A stretch of 44,283 bases of DNA, taken from NCBI GenBank assembly GCA_040255345.1, contig JBDZUV010000007.1:1-44283 (forward strand), read 5' to 3'. Both the position numbers and the translations under genes were made by a program. The stretch is from JAFDWI01 sp040255345. Its GTDB lineage: Bacteria; Actinomycetota; Acidimicrobiia; Acidimicrobiales; Iamiaceae. Below are positions 31,667 to 39,215 of the stretch, piece by piece (within the stretch, counting starts at the first letter, position 1; each line of letters opens with the position of its first letter). The notes under the pieces were generated by a model. That model made no database searches. It saw nothing but the letters and a program-made list of their open reading frames with translations, and was not told the origin of the DNA.

Positions 31667-32569
31667 TCAGTAGGCCCATGGGTGGCCGGACCAGTCGGGT
31701 GCTCGCTTCTCGAGAAACGCGTCACGGCCCTCGGTCGCTTCATCGGTACCGTAGGCGAGACGGGTGGCTTCTCCGGCGAACACCTGCTGGCCGACCAGAC
31801 CGTCGTCGATCAGGTTGAAGGCGAACTTGAGCATGCGTTGCGCGGTCGGGCTCTTCGCGTTGATCTCGGCCGCCCACTCCAGTGCGGTCGACTCCAGTTC
31901 GTCGTGGGGGACGGCCGCGTTCACCATGCCCATCGCCACACCTTCGGCAGCGGTGTAGGCCCGGCCGAGAAAGAAGATCTCCCGGGCGAACTTCTGGCCG
32001 ACCTGGCGGGCGAGGTAGGCCGATCCGAAGCCGCCGTCGAAGCTGCCCACGTCGGCATCGGTCTGCTTGAACCGGGCATGCTCGGCGCTGGCGAGAGTGA
32101 GGTCGCTCACGACGTGGAGGCTGTGGCCGCCGCCGGCCGCCCACCCGGGTACCACGGCGATCACGACCTTGCCCATGAAGCGGATCAGCCGTTGGACCTC
32201 GAGGATGTGGAGCCGCCCCGAGCGGGACGCGTCGATGGTCGACGCGTCGTCGCCTTCGGCGTACCGGTACCCGTCACGCCCCCTGATGCGTTGGTCGCCA
32301 CCCGAACAGAACGCCCAGCCGCCGTCGCGCGGGGAAGGTCCGTTGCCGGTGAGGAGCACACAACCGACATCGTCGGTCATGCGGGCGTGGTCGAGGACCC
32401 GGGACAACTCGTCGACGGTGGCGGGCCGGAACGCGTTGCGGACCTCGGGCCGGTCGAAGGCCACCCTGACGGTGCCCTGGTCGACACAGCGGTGGTAGGT
32501 GATGTCGTGGAGATCGAAGCCGGGAACGGTCTCCCAACGAGTCGGGTCGAACAGGTCAGAAACGGTCAT
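31667..32569 (-). CDS. menB: 1,4-dihydroxy-2-naphthoyl-CoA synthase MenB
   Basis: 300 residues. Crotonase-fold enzyme closing the naphthoquinone ring in menaquinone synthesis. Diagnostic MenB segments are PEVRNAFRPATVDEL, GGWAFCSGGDQRIRGRDGY, VVPGWAAGGGHSLHVVSDLTLAS, and KQTDADVGSFDGGFGSAYLARQVGQKFAREIFFLGR, with the conserved C-terminal GRDAFLEKRAPDWS. No other men gene is in the window. Its ATG overlaps the stop of the SDR gene (ATGA), so both are expressed together. Confidence 0.93.
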   Translation of the reverse strand: MTVSDLFDPTRWETVPGFDLHDITYHRCVDQGTVRVAFDRPEVRNAFRPATVDELSRVLDHARMTDDVGCVLLTGNGPSPRDGGWAFCSGGDQRIRGRDGYRYAEGDDASTIDASRSGRLHILEVQRLIRFMGKVVIAVVPGWAAGGGHSLHVVSDLTLASAEHARFKQTDADVGSFDGGFGSAYLARQVGQKFAREIFFLGRAYTAAEGVAMGMVNAAVPHDELESTALEWAAEINAKSPTAQRMLKFAFNLIDDGLVGQQVFAGEATRLAYGTDEATEGRDAFLEKRAPDWSGHPWAY

Positions 32570-33333
32570 CGAGTGGTGGCGATGCCACCGTCGACCGGCA
32601 GGATCACTCCGGTGACGTAGCTCGCCGCGCGGGATGCCAGGTAGATGGCGGCGCCGGCCATGTCGTCGGGTCGGCCGATGCGGCGAAGCGGGGCCGATTC
32701 GGCGATCTGGTCACCGGCCGCTTCCAGGGTGGCATGCATCATTCTCGACTCGAAGGGCCCGGGTGCGATCGCGTTGACCGTGACTTCCGGTGCGAGCTTC
32801 GCGGCCAGGTGACGGGTGAGTTGGTGCACGGCGGCCTTCGAAGCCGAGTACGAGTAGGTCTCGAGGATCGGCACGTGGATCCCGTCGATCGAGCCGATGT
32901 TGATGACGCGGGAAGGGTCGTCGGGGGCCGATGACCGCCGCAGCGCGTCGAGCAGGAACTTGGTCGTGTGGAACACGCCCTTGACGTTCAGGTCGAGTGT
33001 GCGGTTCCAGGCGGCGTCGTCGAACTCGGCCAGCGGCGCACCCCAGGTGGCACCGGCGTTGTTCACGAGGATGTCGAGTTCTGCGGACCCGGCGAGATAG
33101 GTCTCGGCGAGACCGCGGCACCCCTGTTCGGTCGAGAGGTTGGCGGTGATCGCCGAACAGGTGCCGAACTCCGAGAGTTCGTCCGCCACCTTCTTGCACA
33201 CGTCGGCCTTGCGCGAGGCGATGGTCACCCGGGCACCGGCACGGACGAATCCCTCGGCGATCATCAGGCCGATGCCACTCGACCCTCCGGTGACCAGGGC
33301 GGACTTTCCTTCGATTGAGAACAGATCGGACAT
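32566..33333 (-). CDS. Short-chain dehydrogenase/reductase
   Basis: 255-residue classical SDR. NAD(P) motif TGGSSGIGLMIAEG near the N-terminus, NNAG (ILVNNAGATWGAP), catalytic Ser in NIGSIDGI, and Tyr-Lys in YSYSASKAAVHQL. The C-terminus (YVTGVILPVDGG) is normal. ATG 33333 is chosen because of TAGTGT 7 nt upstream and the typical N-terminus MSDLFSIEGKSALVTGG. It is first in the SDR-menB-GlcD-ThDP-ABC operon. The substrate cannot be predicted. Confidence 0.9.
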   Translation of the reverse strand: MSDLFSIEGKSALVTGGSSGIGLMIAEGFVRAGARVTIASRKADVCKKVADELSEFGTCSAITANLSTEQGCRGLAETYLAGSAELDILVNNAGATWGAPLAEFDDAAWNRTLDLNVKGVFHTTKFLLDALRRSSAPDDPSRVINIGSIDGIHVPILETYSYSASKAAVHQLTRHLAAKLAPEVTVNAIAPGPFESRMMHATLEAAGDQIAESAPLRRIGRPDDMAGAAIYLASRAASYVTGVILPVDGGIATTR

Positions 33334-33340
33334 CGTCGAC

Positions 33341-33346
33341 ACACTA
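33341..33346 (-). promoter_or_regulatory. -10 box TAGTGT of the SDR-menB operon
   Basis: On the minus strand TAGTGT is followed by 7 nt (GTCGACG) and the SDR ATG, so the transcript is probably leaderless. The same hexamer and spacing occur before the gene at 36243-36878. Confidence 0.5.
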
Positions 33347-33383
33347 CCCGCGGACCACCTGGTGGTCGGCGGTGGCGCGCTCC

Positions 33384-34199
33384 TCAACGCGCCTGGCACT
33401 GCGGGCACCAGGTCGTCCCCCGACCGTCGAGCTTCCGCCACGTCAACACCGCCGTGCAACGGGGGCAGGCGAGGCCGGCACGGCCGTAACAGTCCAGATG
33501 GAACTGGTGGTTGCCGGTGTCCCCGGCGATCGATCGGTAGTCGCGCAGTCGGGTGCCACCGTGGGCGATCGCCTCGGTGAGCACCGCGATGATCGCGGCG
33601 TGCAGGCGGGAGCACCGTCCGAGTCCGACCCGTCTCGCCGCCGGGTGGACGCCGGCACGCCAGAGGGCTTCGTCCGCGTAGATGTTGCCGACACCGGCCA
33701 CCACCCGCTGAGCCAGCAGGGCCGTCTTGACCCGTCGACGCTGGGTCGCGAGGGCGCGGTGCAACGACTCGGGGGTGAACGCCACGTCGAAGGGGTCCGG
33801 GCCGAGTGCCGCGAGGGTCGGGAGTCGCTCGTAGTGGCCGGTGGGCACGACGGCGATCCGGCCGAAGCGCCGTTGGTCGTCGAAGGTGAGGGAGCGTCCG
33901 TCGGCGAAGGTCCACCAGGCCCGCCGCCAGGGATGCGCACCGTCGAGCGACCCTGGCGGGTCCCGGACGAGACCGAGGGAGCCGGTCATTCCGAGGTGCA
34001 CGACGAGTTCCGTGGCGACGTCGGTGGAGATGATCAGGTACTTGCCGCGGCGGTCGACGGCGGTGAGGCGGGCTCCGATGACCTTGGTCGCGTCGCTGAA
34101 CTTCGGTGAAGGGTGACCGGCGGCGGAAACGACCGTCGCGCCCGGCACCGTCGCCGTCAGCTGTCGGCGGATCGTCTCGACCTCCGGAAGTTCGGGCAC
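33384..34199 (-). CDS. mutM: Formamidopyrimidine-DNA glycosylase MutM (Fpg)
   Basis: Base-excision repair enzyme removing 8-oxoguanine and FaPy lesions. 271 residues. Starts MPELPEVETIRR, giving the catalytic N-terminal Pro2 and Glu3; the conserved Lys is in DRRGKYLI (about 53). The H2TH region includes NIYADEALWRAGVHP. The C-terminal zinc finger is present as CPRC ... CPQCQ. GTG start at 34199, 6 nt after TATCGT. It diverges from the 34229 gene across only 29 bp. Confidence 0.95.
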   Translation of the reverse strand: MPELPEVETIRRQLTATVPGATVVSAAGHPSPKFSDATKVIGARLTAVDRRGKYLIISTDVATELVVHLGMTGSLGLVRDPPGSLDGAHPWRRAWWTFADGRSLTFDDQRRFGRIAVVPTGHYERLPTLAALGPDPFDVAFTPESLHRALATQRRRVKTALLAQRVVAGVGNIYADEALWRAGVHPAARRVGLGRCSRLHAAIIAVLTEAIAHGGTRLRDYRSIAGDTGNHQFHLDCYGRAGLACPRCTAVLTWRKLDGRGTTWCPQCQAR

Positions 34200-34228
34200 C
34201 TGGCCACGATAGGTACGCTTGTCGGGTC
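34200..34228. promoter_or_regulatory. Compact divergent promoter region of mutM and the 34229 gene
   Basis: Two -10 boxes face away from each other in 29 bp: minus-strand TATCGT (34211-34206), 6 nt before the mutM GTG, and plus-strand TACGCT (34214-34219), 9 nt before ATG 34229. The boxes are 2 bp apart, so two polymerases could hardly bind at once; mutual exclusion is expected. Confidence 0.45.
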
Positions 34229-34969
34229 ATGGAGCTTCCCGTCGTGATCGGCATCGTCGTGATCGCCCTCGTCGTGCTCGTGTCGCTCCTGCTCGTTGTC
34301 CGTGCGGCCCGCTCGAGATCTGAGCGATCCGACTGGTTGGGCGAACTCAGCGAGATCCGCAGATCGTCGTTGGGCGACGACGAGGAGGTGACCGGAGCTC
34401 TCGAGGCGGTGTCGGTCGCCGCCGACGACGAAAGCGACGGGGCGCGACGACGCGAACCGGTCTCGGTGACCGCATCGCCGACCCGGAAGACGACCGACTC
34501 GGGGACGGTGTTCCACGAATACCTGTGGCCGGATCACGGCGCCCTCCGGATCGACGCCACCGAACTGCGCGGCCTGCGGGTCATCGTCGACGACGTCGAC
34601 GCTCCCGGACAACTGATGGTCGATCTTCCCCGGGGAGTGCTGTGGTTCCGCTCCGAACCCTCCGACGCCCGGCGCGCCTGCTCGGTCCGGACCGCGGCAG
34701 GCTGGGTGTTGGCCGCGGGCGACCTTCTCGTCCTGGCCGCCGACGACGACTGGTCCTATGTGATGTGCCTCGGCGGGGAGGTGACGCTCCGGTTCGAGGT
34801 CGGTGGAGGTCGGGCGACGATGACCGCCGGACAGATCGGCCGGATCCGGGTCGGGTCCGCCGACCACGACATCGTCGATGTCGGTGCGGCGGCACTCGAA
34901 TCCGAGGCGCTCGTGCGTCGCCAACGTCGCCTCGACGAACAGATCGGAGCGCCCGATGACCACCGATGA
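34229..34969 (+). CDS. Single-pass membrane protein with FecR-like C-terminal domain
   Basis: 246 residues. One N-terminal membrane helix (VVIGIVVIALVVLVSLLLVV, about 5-24) is followed by a charged linker (25-95) and a beta-rich domain. Residues about 150-215 (SVRTAAGWVLAAGDLLVLAA ... CLGGEVTLRFEVG ... ATMTAGQIGRI) resemble the FecR pattern of T-x-G-x-V-x-A-x-G-x-F repeats; this is a weak, by-eye resemblance. There is no sigma factor next to it. The following crotonase gene starts inside its 3' end (14-nt overlap), so the two are coupled. Otherwise unknown. Confidence 0.7.
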   Translation: MELPVVIGIVVIALVVLVSLLLVVRAARSRSERSDWLGELSEIRRSSLGDDEEVTGALEAVSVAADDESDGARRREPVSVTASPTRKTTDSGTVFHEYLWPDHGALRIDATELRGLRVIVDDVDAPGQLMVDLPRGVLWFRSEPSDARRACSVRTAAGWVLAAGDLLVLAADDDWSYVMCLGGEVTLRFEVGGGRATMTAGQIGRIRVGSADHDIVDVGAAALESEALVRRQRRLDEQIGAPDDHR

Positions 34970-35759
34970 CGACCGGTACGCGTCGTATCGGCACCTGCAG
35001 TTCGAACGACGACCCGCAGGAGTTCTCCAGATCACCCTGAACCGGCCCGAGGTGTTGAACGCCACCGACGAGATCCTGCACAAGGAGCTGTCGACGGTGT
35101 GGCGGGACGTCGACGCCGATCCGGACACCCGCGCCGTGGTCGTCACCGGCGCAGGTCGGGGATTCTCCGCCGGAGGCGATCTGGACATGGTGTCGCGGAT
35201 GACCACCGATGCCGCGTTGCGTGCCCGGGTGATGCACGAGGCCCGCGACCTCGTCTACAACCTGATCGACTGCGCCACACCGATCGTCTCGGCCGTCCAC
35301 GGCCCGGCGGTCGGCGCCGGACTCGTGGTGGCCCTGCTGGCCGACATCTCCATCGTCGCCGACGATGCGAAGATCATCGACGGCCACACCCGACTCGGGG
35401 TGGCCGCTGGGGATCACGCGGCGATCGTGTGGCCGCTGCTGTGCGGCATGGCCAAGGCCAAGTACCACCTGCTGTTGTGCGAGCCGATGACCGGCGCCGA
35501 GGCGGAACGGCTCGGCATGGTGTCCAGGAGTGTCCCGCCTGACGAGGTGCTCGCCACGGCCTTCGACGTCGCAGAGCGTCTGGCGACCGGCGCGCAGCAG
35601 GCCATCCGGCTCACCAAGGCCGCACTGAACGGCTGGATGCGCCAGGCCGCACCCATCTTCGAGGCGTCCTGGGGCTACGAACTCGTCGGGTTCGGAGGCG
35701 ACGACGTGCTCGAGGGCGTCGCGTCCCATCGCGAGAAACGCGCCCCGCGCTTCGCCTAG
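34956..35759 (+). CDS. Enoyl-CoA hydratase/isomerase family protein
   Basis: 267 residues. Crotonase fold: LQITLNRPEVLNATDEILH, the oxyanion hole GAGRGFSAGGDLDMVSR, and AVHGPAVGAGLVVALLADISI. The canonical catalytic Glu positions are not obviously filled (GAGLVV; GVAAGDHAAIVWPLLCG), so hydratase activity is uncertain and the substrate unknown. ATG 34956 is preceded by GGAG and overlaps the upstream gene by 14 nt. Its TAG is part of the left end of a palindromic element. Confidence 0.87.
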   Translation: MTTDDDRYASYRHLQFERRPAGVLQITLNRPEVLNATDEILHKELSTVWRDVDADPDTRAVVVTGAGRGFSAGGDLDMVSRMTTDAALRARVMHEARDLVYNLIDCATPIVSAVHGPAVGAGLVVALLADISIVADDAKIIDGHTRLGVAAGDHAAIVWPLLCGMAKAKYHLLLCEPMTGAEAERLGMVSRSVPPDEVLATAFDVAERLATGAQQAIRLTKAALNGWMRQAAPIFEASWGYELVGFGGDDVLEGVASHREKRAPRFA

Positions 35760-35833
35760 TGCCGCGTCCGGGAACGTTTTCGACGTTCACGACCGACGTG
35801 GCGGACCCCCACTGTCGCCTGACACGGCACTAG
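35756..35833. repeat. MITE-like palindromic element between convergent genes
   Basis: The left arm 35756-35771 (CTAGTGCCGCGTCCGG) matches the reverse complement of the right arm 35818-35833 at 14 of 16 positions. Inside are nested inverted repeats: GAACGT/ACGTTC at 35772-35788 and GTGG/CCAC at 35798-35812. Each arm ends in CTAG, which also supplies the TAG stop of the gene on either side. This could be a non-autonomous element with a 4-bp CTAG target duplication, or a bidirectional terminator. No transposase is present. Confidence 0.6.
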
Positions 35834-36246
35834 ACCTCGGGGGCGGCCTCGGTGACCCGGTCGTAGCGGGCGACGGTGAACGCGATCAACACCGGCACGT
35901 GGAGGGCGTACACCACGATCGAGAGCGTGAGCACCACGAGCGGCCCCCCCGACAGGCCGTCCCGCACGAACGCGAACTCGATCAGTCCGGCCGTGATCAC
36001 ATAGGCCAACAGAGCCCAACCGAACACCTGGGCGAACCTCGTCCAGTTGAACTCGGGCACCCGGGCGAGCAGCATCATGTTGATCGCGAGCAGCACGCCC
36101 GAGGCCACGAGCAGGGCGACCGCCGGTGCCAGGGGCACGGCCTGGGGGAGGTGCGCCGCGAGGTAGATCCCACCGATGATGATCAATGCGAGAGAGACCA
36201 TGCCGATCTCGGTCACCGGTGGCAGGCGTGGTTCGGTGTCGCTCAC
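35830..36246 (-). CDS. Four-helix membrane protein of unknown function
   Basis: 138 residues with four predicted membrane helices: about 15-33 (MVSLALIIIGGIYLAAHL), 38-58 (APAVALLVASGVLLAINMMLL), 72-93 (VFGWALLAYVITAGLIEFAFV) and 102-122 (LVVLTLSIVVYALHVPVLIAF). No recognised motif. GTG 36246 overlaps the stop of the upstream membrane protein (GTGA), so the two are coexpressed and may form a complex. Its stop lies in the right arm of the palindromic element. Confidence 0.75.
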   Translation of the reverse strand: MSDTEPRLPPVTEIGMVSLALIIIGGIYLAAHLPQAVPLAPAVALLVASGVLLAINMMLLARVPEFNWTRFAQVFGWALLAYVITAGLIEFAFVRDGLSGGPLVVLTLSIVVYALHVPVLIAFTVARYDRVTEAAPEV

Positions 36247-36878
36247 AGGTAGCCCGAGATCCGGGTCATGATGATCAACGTGAGGACCTGCATCGCCCCG
36301 GTGAACGCGGCGGTGTAGATGAAACGCTTCATCAGCTTCTCGATGACGGCCGGGTCAGGCCGGGGCTTGCGGAGTTCGAACAGCACCGCGATGTTCGCCG
36401 GCTCCAGCAGGCCGAGTGCGATCACGGCCATGATGCCGACCACGATGTAGCTGGCGACGATCCAGCCGTGGCCGGGAAACGCCGAATCCACGGTGCCGAG
36501 GTAGCTGGCGAGTTGCCAACCGCCGGCCAGGGTGAGCGTGACCACCGTCGGCATGATGAGGACCATCTTGGGCATGAGCCGCTTGGTCAGTTCGATGCGG
36601 CCCGCGATCGACATCGTGCCCAGGATCGGGCCGATGACGAACCCCATGAACAGATCGATCGAGGTCCAGGCCGCACCGCCGCCGACATGCGCCAACTCGA
36701 GCGGCCAACGCTGGTTCGAGATGATCGCGGCGATCAACAGCGCGAACGTGATCGCGACGAGGATCAGGCCCTTGCGCGGGACGATCTCGAACTCGACGGG
36801 TCGGGGTGCTGCCTCCGTGCCCGGGCCCAGCAACTCCGTGGGTTCGTCGCCGGGCTGAGCGGTGATGACGCCGGTCAC
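36243..36878 (-). CDS. Five- to six-helix membrane protein of unknown function
   Basis: 211 residues. A soluble N-terminus of about 30 residues precedes several membrane helices (GLILVAITFALLIAAII, DLFMGFVIGPILGTMSIAG, MVLIMPTVVTLTLAGGWQLA, WIVASYIVVGIMAVIALGLL, FIYTAAFTGAMQVLTLIIM). I do not recognise a family. GTG start, 7 nt after TAGTGT on the minus strand. It is first of a two-gene membrane-protein operon with 35830-36246. Confidence 0.75.
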   Translation of the reverse strand: MTGVITAQPGDEPTELLGPGTEAAPRPVEFEIVPRKGLILVAITFALLIAAIISNQRWPLELAHVGGGAAWTSIDLFMGFVIGPILGTMSIAGRIELTKRLMPKMVLIMPTVVTLTLAGGWQLASYLGTVDSAFPGHGWIVASYIVVGIMAVIALGLLEPANIAVLFELRKPRPDPAVIEKLMKRFIYTAAFTGAMQVLTLIIMTRISGYL

Positions 36879-36885
36879 ACCGACG

Positions 36886-36891
36886 ACACTA
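36886..36891 (-). promoter_or_regulatory. -10 box TAGTGT of the two-gene membrane operon
   Basis: Minus-strand TAGTGT, 7 nt (CGTCGGT) before the GTG at 36878, identical in sequence and spacing to the SDR promoter. It lies in the short gap after msrB. Confidence 0.5.
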
Positions 36892-36900
36892 TTCCTCGTG

Positions 36901-37287
36901 TCAAGAGGTGGGACGGAAATCCAGTGAGGCGGAGTTCATGCAGTAGCGCTGACCGGTCGGGGCGGGGCCGTCGTCGAAGCGGTGACCGAGGTGGGCATCA
37001 CAGTTCGCGCACCGCACCTCGGTACGGACCATCCCGTGGGTCGTGTCGGTGACGAGCCGGACCCGCTCCGGGTCGACGGCCTCGGTGAAGCTGGGCCAGC
37101 CCGATCCGGATTCGAACTTGGTGCCGGAGTCGAACAGCACCGCGTCACACACGACGCAGTGGTAGGCGCCATCGTCGTGATTGTCCCAGTAGACACCGGT
37201 GAACGCCTGCTCGGTGCCGCCGTTCTGGGTCACGTCGAACTGCAGGGGAGTGAGCCGCCGGGCCAGTTCTTCGGTGGATTCGGTCAT
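36901..37287 (-). CDS. msrB: Peptide-methionine (R)-S-oxide reductase MsrB
   Basis: 128 residues. Reduces methionine-R-sulfoxide in oxidised proteins. ATG 37287 is fixed by AGGAGG 4 nt upstream; longer in-frame starts lack support. Conserved blocks are TEQAFTGVYWDNHDDGAYHCVVC, SGSGWPSFTEAV, the zinc cysteines (CVVC and CANC), LGHRFDDGPAPTGQRYCMNSASL with the catalytic Cys. The Asn-Ser after the Cys (usually NG) is an accepted variant. Monocistronic and divergent from the acyl-CoA dehydrogenase gene. Confidence 0.96.
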   Translation of the reverse strand: MTESTEELARRLTPLQFDVTQNGGTEQAFTGVYWDNHDDGAYHCVVCDAVLFDSGTKFESGSGWPSFTEAVDPERVRLVTDTTHGMVRTEVRCANCDAHLGHRFDDGPAPTGQRYCMNSASLDFRPTS

Positions 37288-37381
37288 CGGGCCTCCTGAT
37301 GGTGGGGATGCACTCCAGTGTGCCGCTCGACGGTGGCGATCACACGGGTGTCCGGGTGGAAACCCCATGTCCGGCACCATC

Positions 37382-37387
37382 TACGCT
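37382..37387 (+). promoter_or_regulatory. -10 box TACGCT of the acyl-CoA dehydrogenase gene
   Basis: TACGCT ends 7 nt before ATG 37395, exact leaderless spacing; CGGTGCG holds no Shine-Dalgarno. The same hexamer precedes the 34229 gene. Confidence 0.5.
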
Positions 37388-37394
37388 CGGTGCG

Positions 37395-39191
37395 ATGGCC
37401 GATTACACCCCACCGCTCGCCGACATCGACTTCGCGCTCCATCATGTCGCCGATCTCGACGAACTCGCGACGTTCGAAGGGTACGGTCATGCCGACGGCG
37501 AAAGCGTCGCGGCGATCCTCGCCGAGTACGGCCGATTCATCGCCACCGAGATCGCCCCGACGAATCTCCTCGGCGATGAGGAAGCGTCACGTCTCGACGA
37601 CGGGAAGGTGATCACGCCAGAGGTCTTCAAGAAGGCGTATCGGGCGTACACCGGTGCCGGCTGGGGGGCGGTCGCCTTCGACCAGGCACTCGGCGGTGGG
37701 GGCTTTCCCTGGCTCGTCGGGATCGCGATGCAGGACATGCTCAACAGCGCCAACATGGCGTTCGCGATGGCGCCGATGCTCTCCCAGGGCGCGATCCACG
37801 CGCTCGACGCCCATGGCGACGAGCTGCTCCGCAGGACGTATCTGGAACGCATGGTTTCGGGCGACTGGACCGGCACCATGAACATCACCGAAGCCGACGC
37901 CGGGTCCGATGTCGGCAATGTGCGCACCCGGGCCGTCCCCGCCGACGACGGGACCTACCGCATCACCGGGTCGAAGATCTTCATCTCCTTCGGCGAACAC
38001 GATCTCACCGACAACATCGTGCATCTCGTGCTCGCCCGCCTGCCCGATGCCCCTGAAGGCACCAAGGGCATCTCGTGTTTCATCGTGCCCAAGTTCCTGG
38101 TGAACGACGACGGTTCACTCGGGGAACGGAACGACGTGTGGTGCTCCGGTATCGAGCACAAGATGGGGATCCGGGCGTCTCCGACCTGCGTGCTGGACTT
38201 CGGCGCACGGTCCGACGGCGCGATCGGCTGGCTGCTCGGTGAACCCAACGGTGGCATGCGCACGATGTTCACCATGATGAACACGGCCCGCCTCAGCGTC
38301 GGCGTCGAGGGACTCGGTGTGGCCGAACGCGCGTACCAGCAGGCCGTGTCCCATGCGAAGGAGCGTCGACAGGGAAGTGCAGCGGGGTCGTCCGGGGGTG
38401 AGCGGTCACCCATCATCGAGCATCCCGACGTGCGTCGCATGCTGTCGACGATGAAGTCGAGCGTCGAGGCGTTGCGGGCCCTGCTCTACTTCGATGCCCA
38501 TCACATCGATCGGTCGACGCATCATCCCGATGCCGACGAACGGCGACGTGCTGCCGATCTGGTGCAACTGCTGACCCCGATGTGCAAGGCATGGGGGTCC
38601 GAGGTGGCCACCGAGGTGGCTTCCCTTGCCATTCAGGTGCACGGCGGGATGGGCTACATCGAGGAGACCGGAGTGCCCCAGCACTACCGGGACGCCCGGA
38701 TCACCGCGATCTACGAGGGGACCAACGGGATCCAGGCGATCGACCTGGTCGGTCGCAAGCTGGGATTGCGCGATGGTGCGGTCTTCGGTGACCTGCTGGC
38801 ACGGATCCGTGCCACCTGTGCCGAGCTGGAACAGGCCGGTGAGCGCCTCGCTGCGGTCTCGAAGAGACTTTCCGATGCCACCGACGAACTCGCGGCTGCC
38901 GCGGAGTGGTTGGCCGCGCGCCGCGCGTCGTCGTTCGACGATGTCCTGGCCGGAGCGAGCCCCTTCCTCGCCATGTGCTCCCGGGTCGCCGGGGGATGGC
39001 TGCTGGCGGTGGCGGCCCTGGCCGCGCACCGGCTCGACGAGGCGGGCGAAGGCGATGCGGCCTTCAACGCCGCGAAGGTGGCGAGCGCCCGGTTCTTCGC
39101 CGACAACGTGCTCGCCACGGTCACCGGACTCGGCCCTGCGGTCAGAAGCGGAGCGAGCGGACTGTTTGCGATTCCCGTCGAGCAGTACTGA
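37395..39191 (+). CDS. Long-form acyl-CoA dehydrogenase (FadE5/DmdC-like)
   Basis: 598 residues, longer than the usual ~390 because of the N- and C-terminal extensions found in FadE5 and 3-methylmercaptopropionyl-CoA dehydrogenases. The FAD-binding segment is MNITEADAGSDVGNVRTRAV with GSKIFISFGEHDL; HKMGIRASPTCVLDF and LLGEPNGGMRTMFTMMNTAR follow; the C-terminal helical domain has IQVHGGMGYIEETGVPQHYRDARI and the catalytic Glu in AIYEGTNGIQA. Electrons would pass to ETF, not encoded here. Chain-length preference unknown; could be a DMSP-route enzyme in a marine organism, which is only a guess. Confidence 0.92.
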   Translation: MADYTPPLADIDFALHHVADLDELATFEGYGHADGESVAAILAEYGRFIATEIAPTNLLGDEEASRLDDGKVITPEVFKKAYRAYTGAGWGAVAFDQALGGGGFPWLVGIAMQDMLNSANMAFAMAPMLSQGAIHALDAHGDELLRRTYLERMVSGDWTGTMNITEADAGSDVGNVRTRAVPADDGTYRITGSKIFISFGEHDLTDNIVHLVLARLPDAPEGTKGISCFIVPKFLVNDDGSLGERNDVWCSGIEHKMGIRASPTCVLDFGARSDGAIGWLLGEPNGGMRTMFTMMNTARLSVGVEGLGVAERAYQQAVSHAKERRQGSAAGSSGGERSPIIEHPDVRRMLSTMKSSVEALRALLYFDAHHIDRSTHHPDADERRRAADLVQLLTPMCKAWGSEVATEVASLAIQVHGGMGYIEETGVPQHYRDARITAIYEGTNGIQAIDLVGRKLGLRDGAVFGDLLARIRATCAELEQAGERLAAVSKRLSDATDELAAAAEWLAARRASSFDDVLAGASPFLAMCSRVAGGWLLAVAALAAHRLDEAGEGDAAFNAAKVASARFFADNVLATVTGLGPAVRSGASGLFAIPVEQY

Positions 39192-39215
39192 ACCCACCGG
39201 GCGTCCGGCGGGGGG

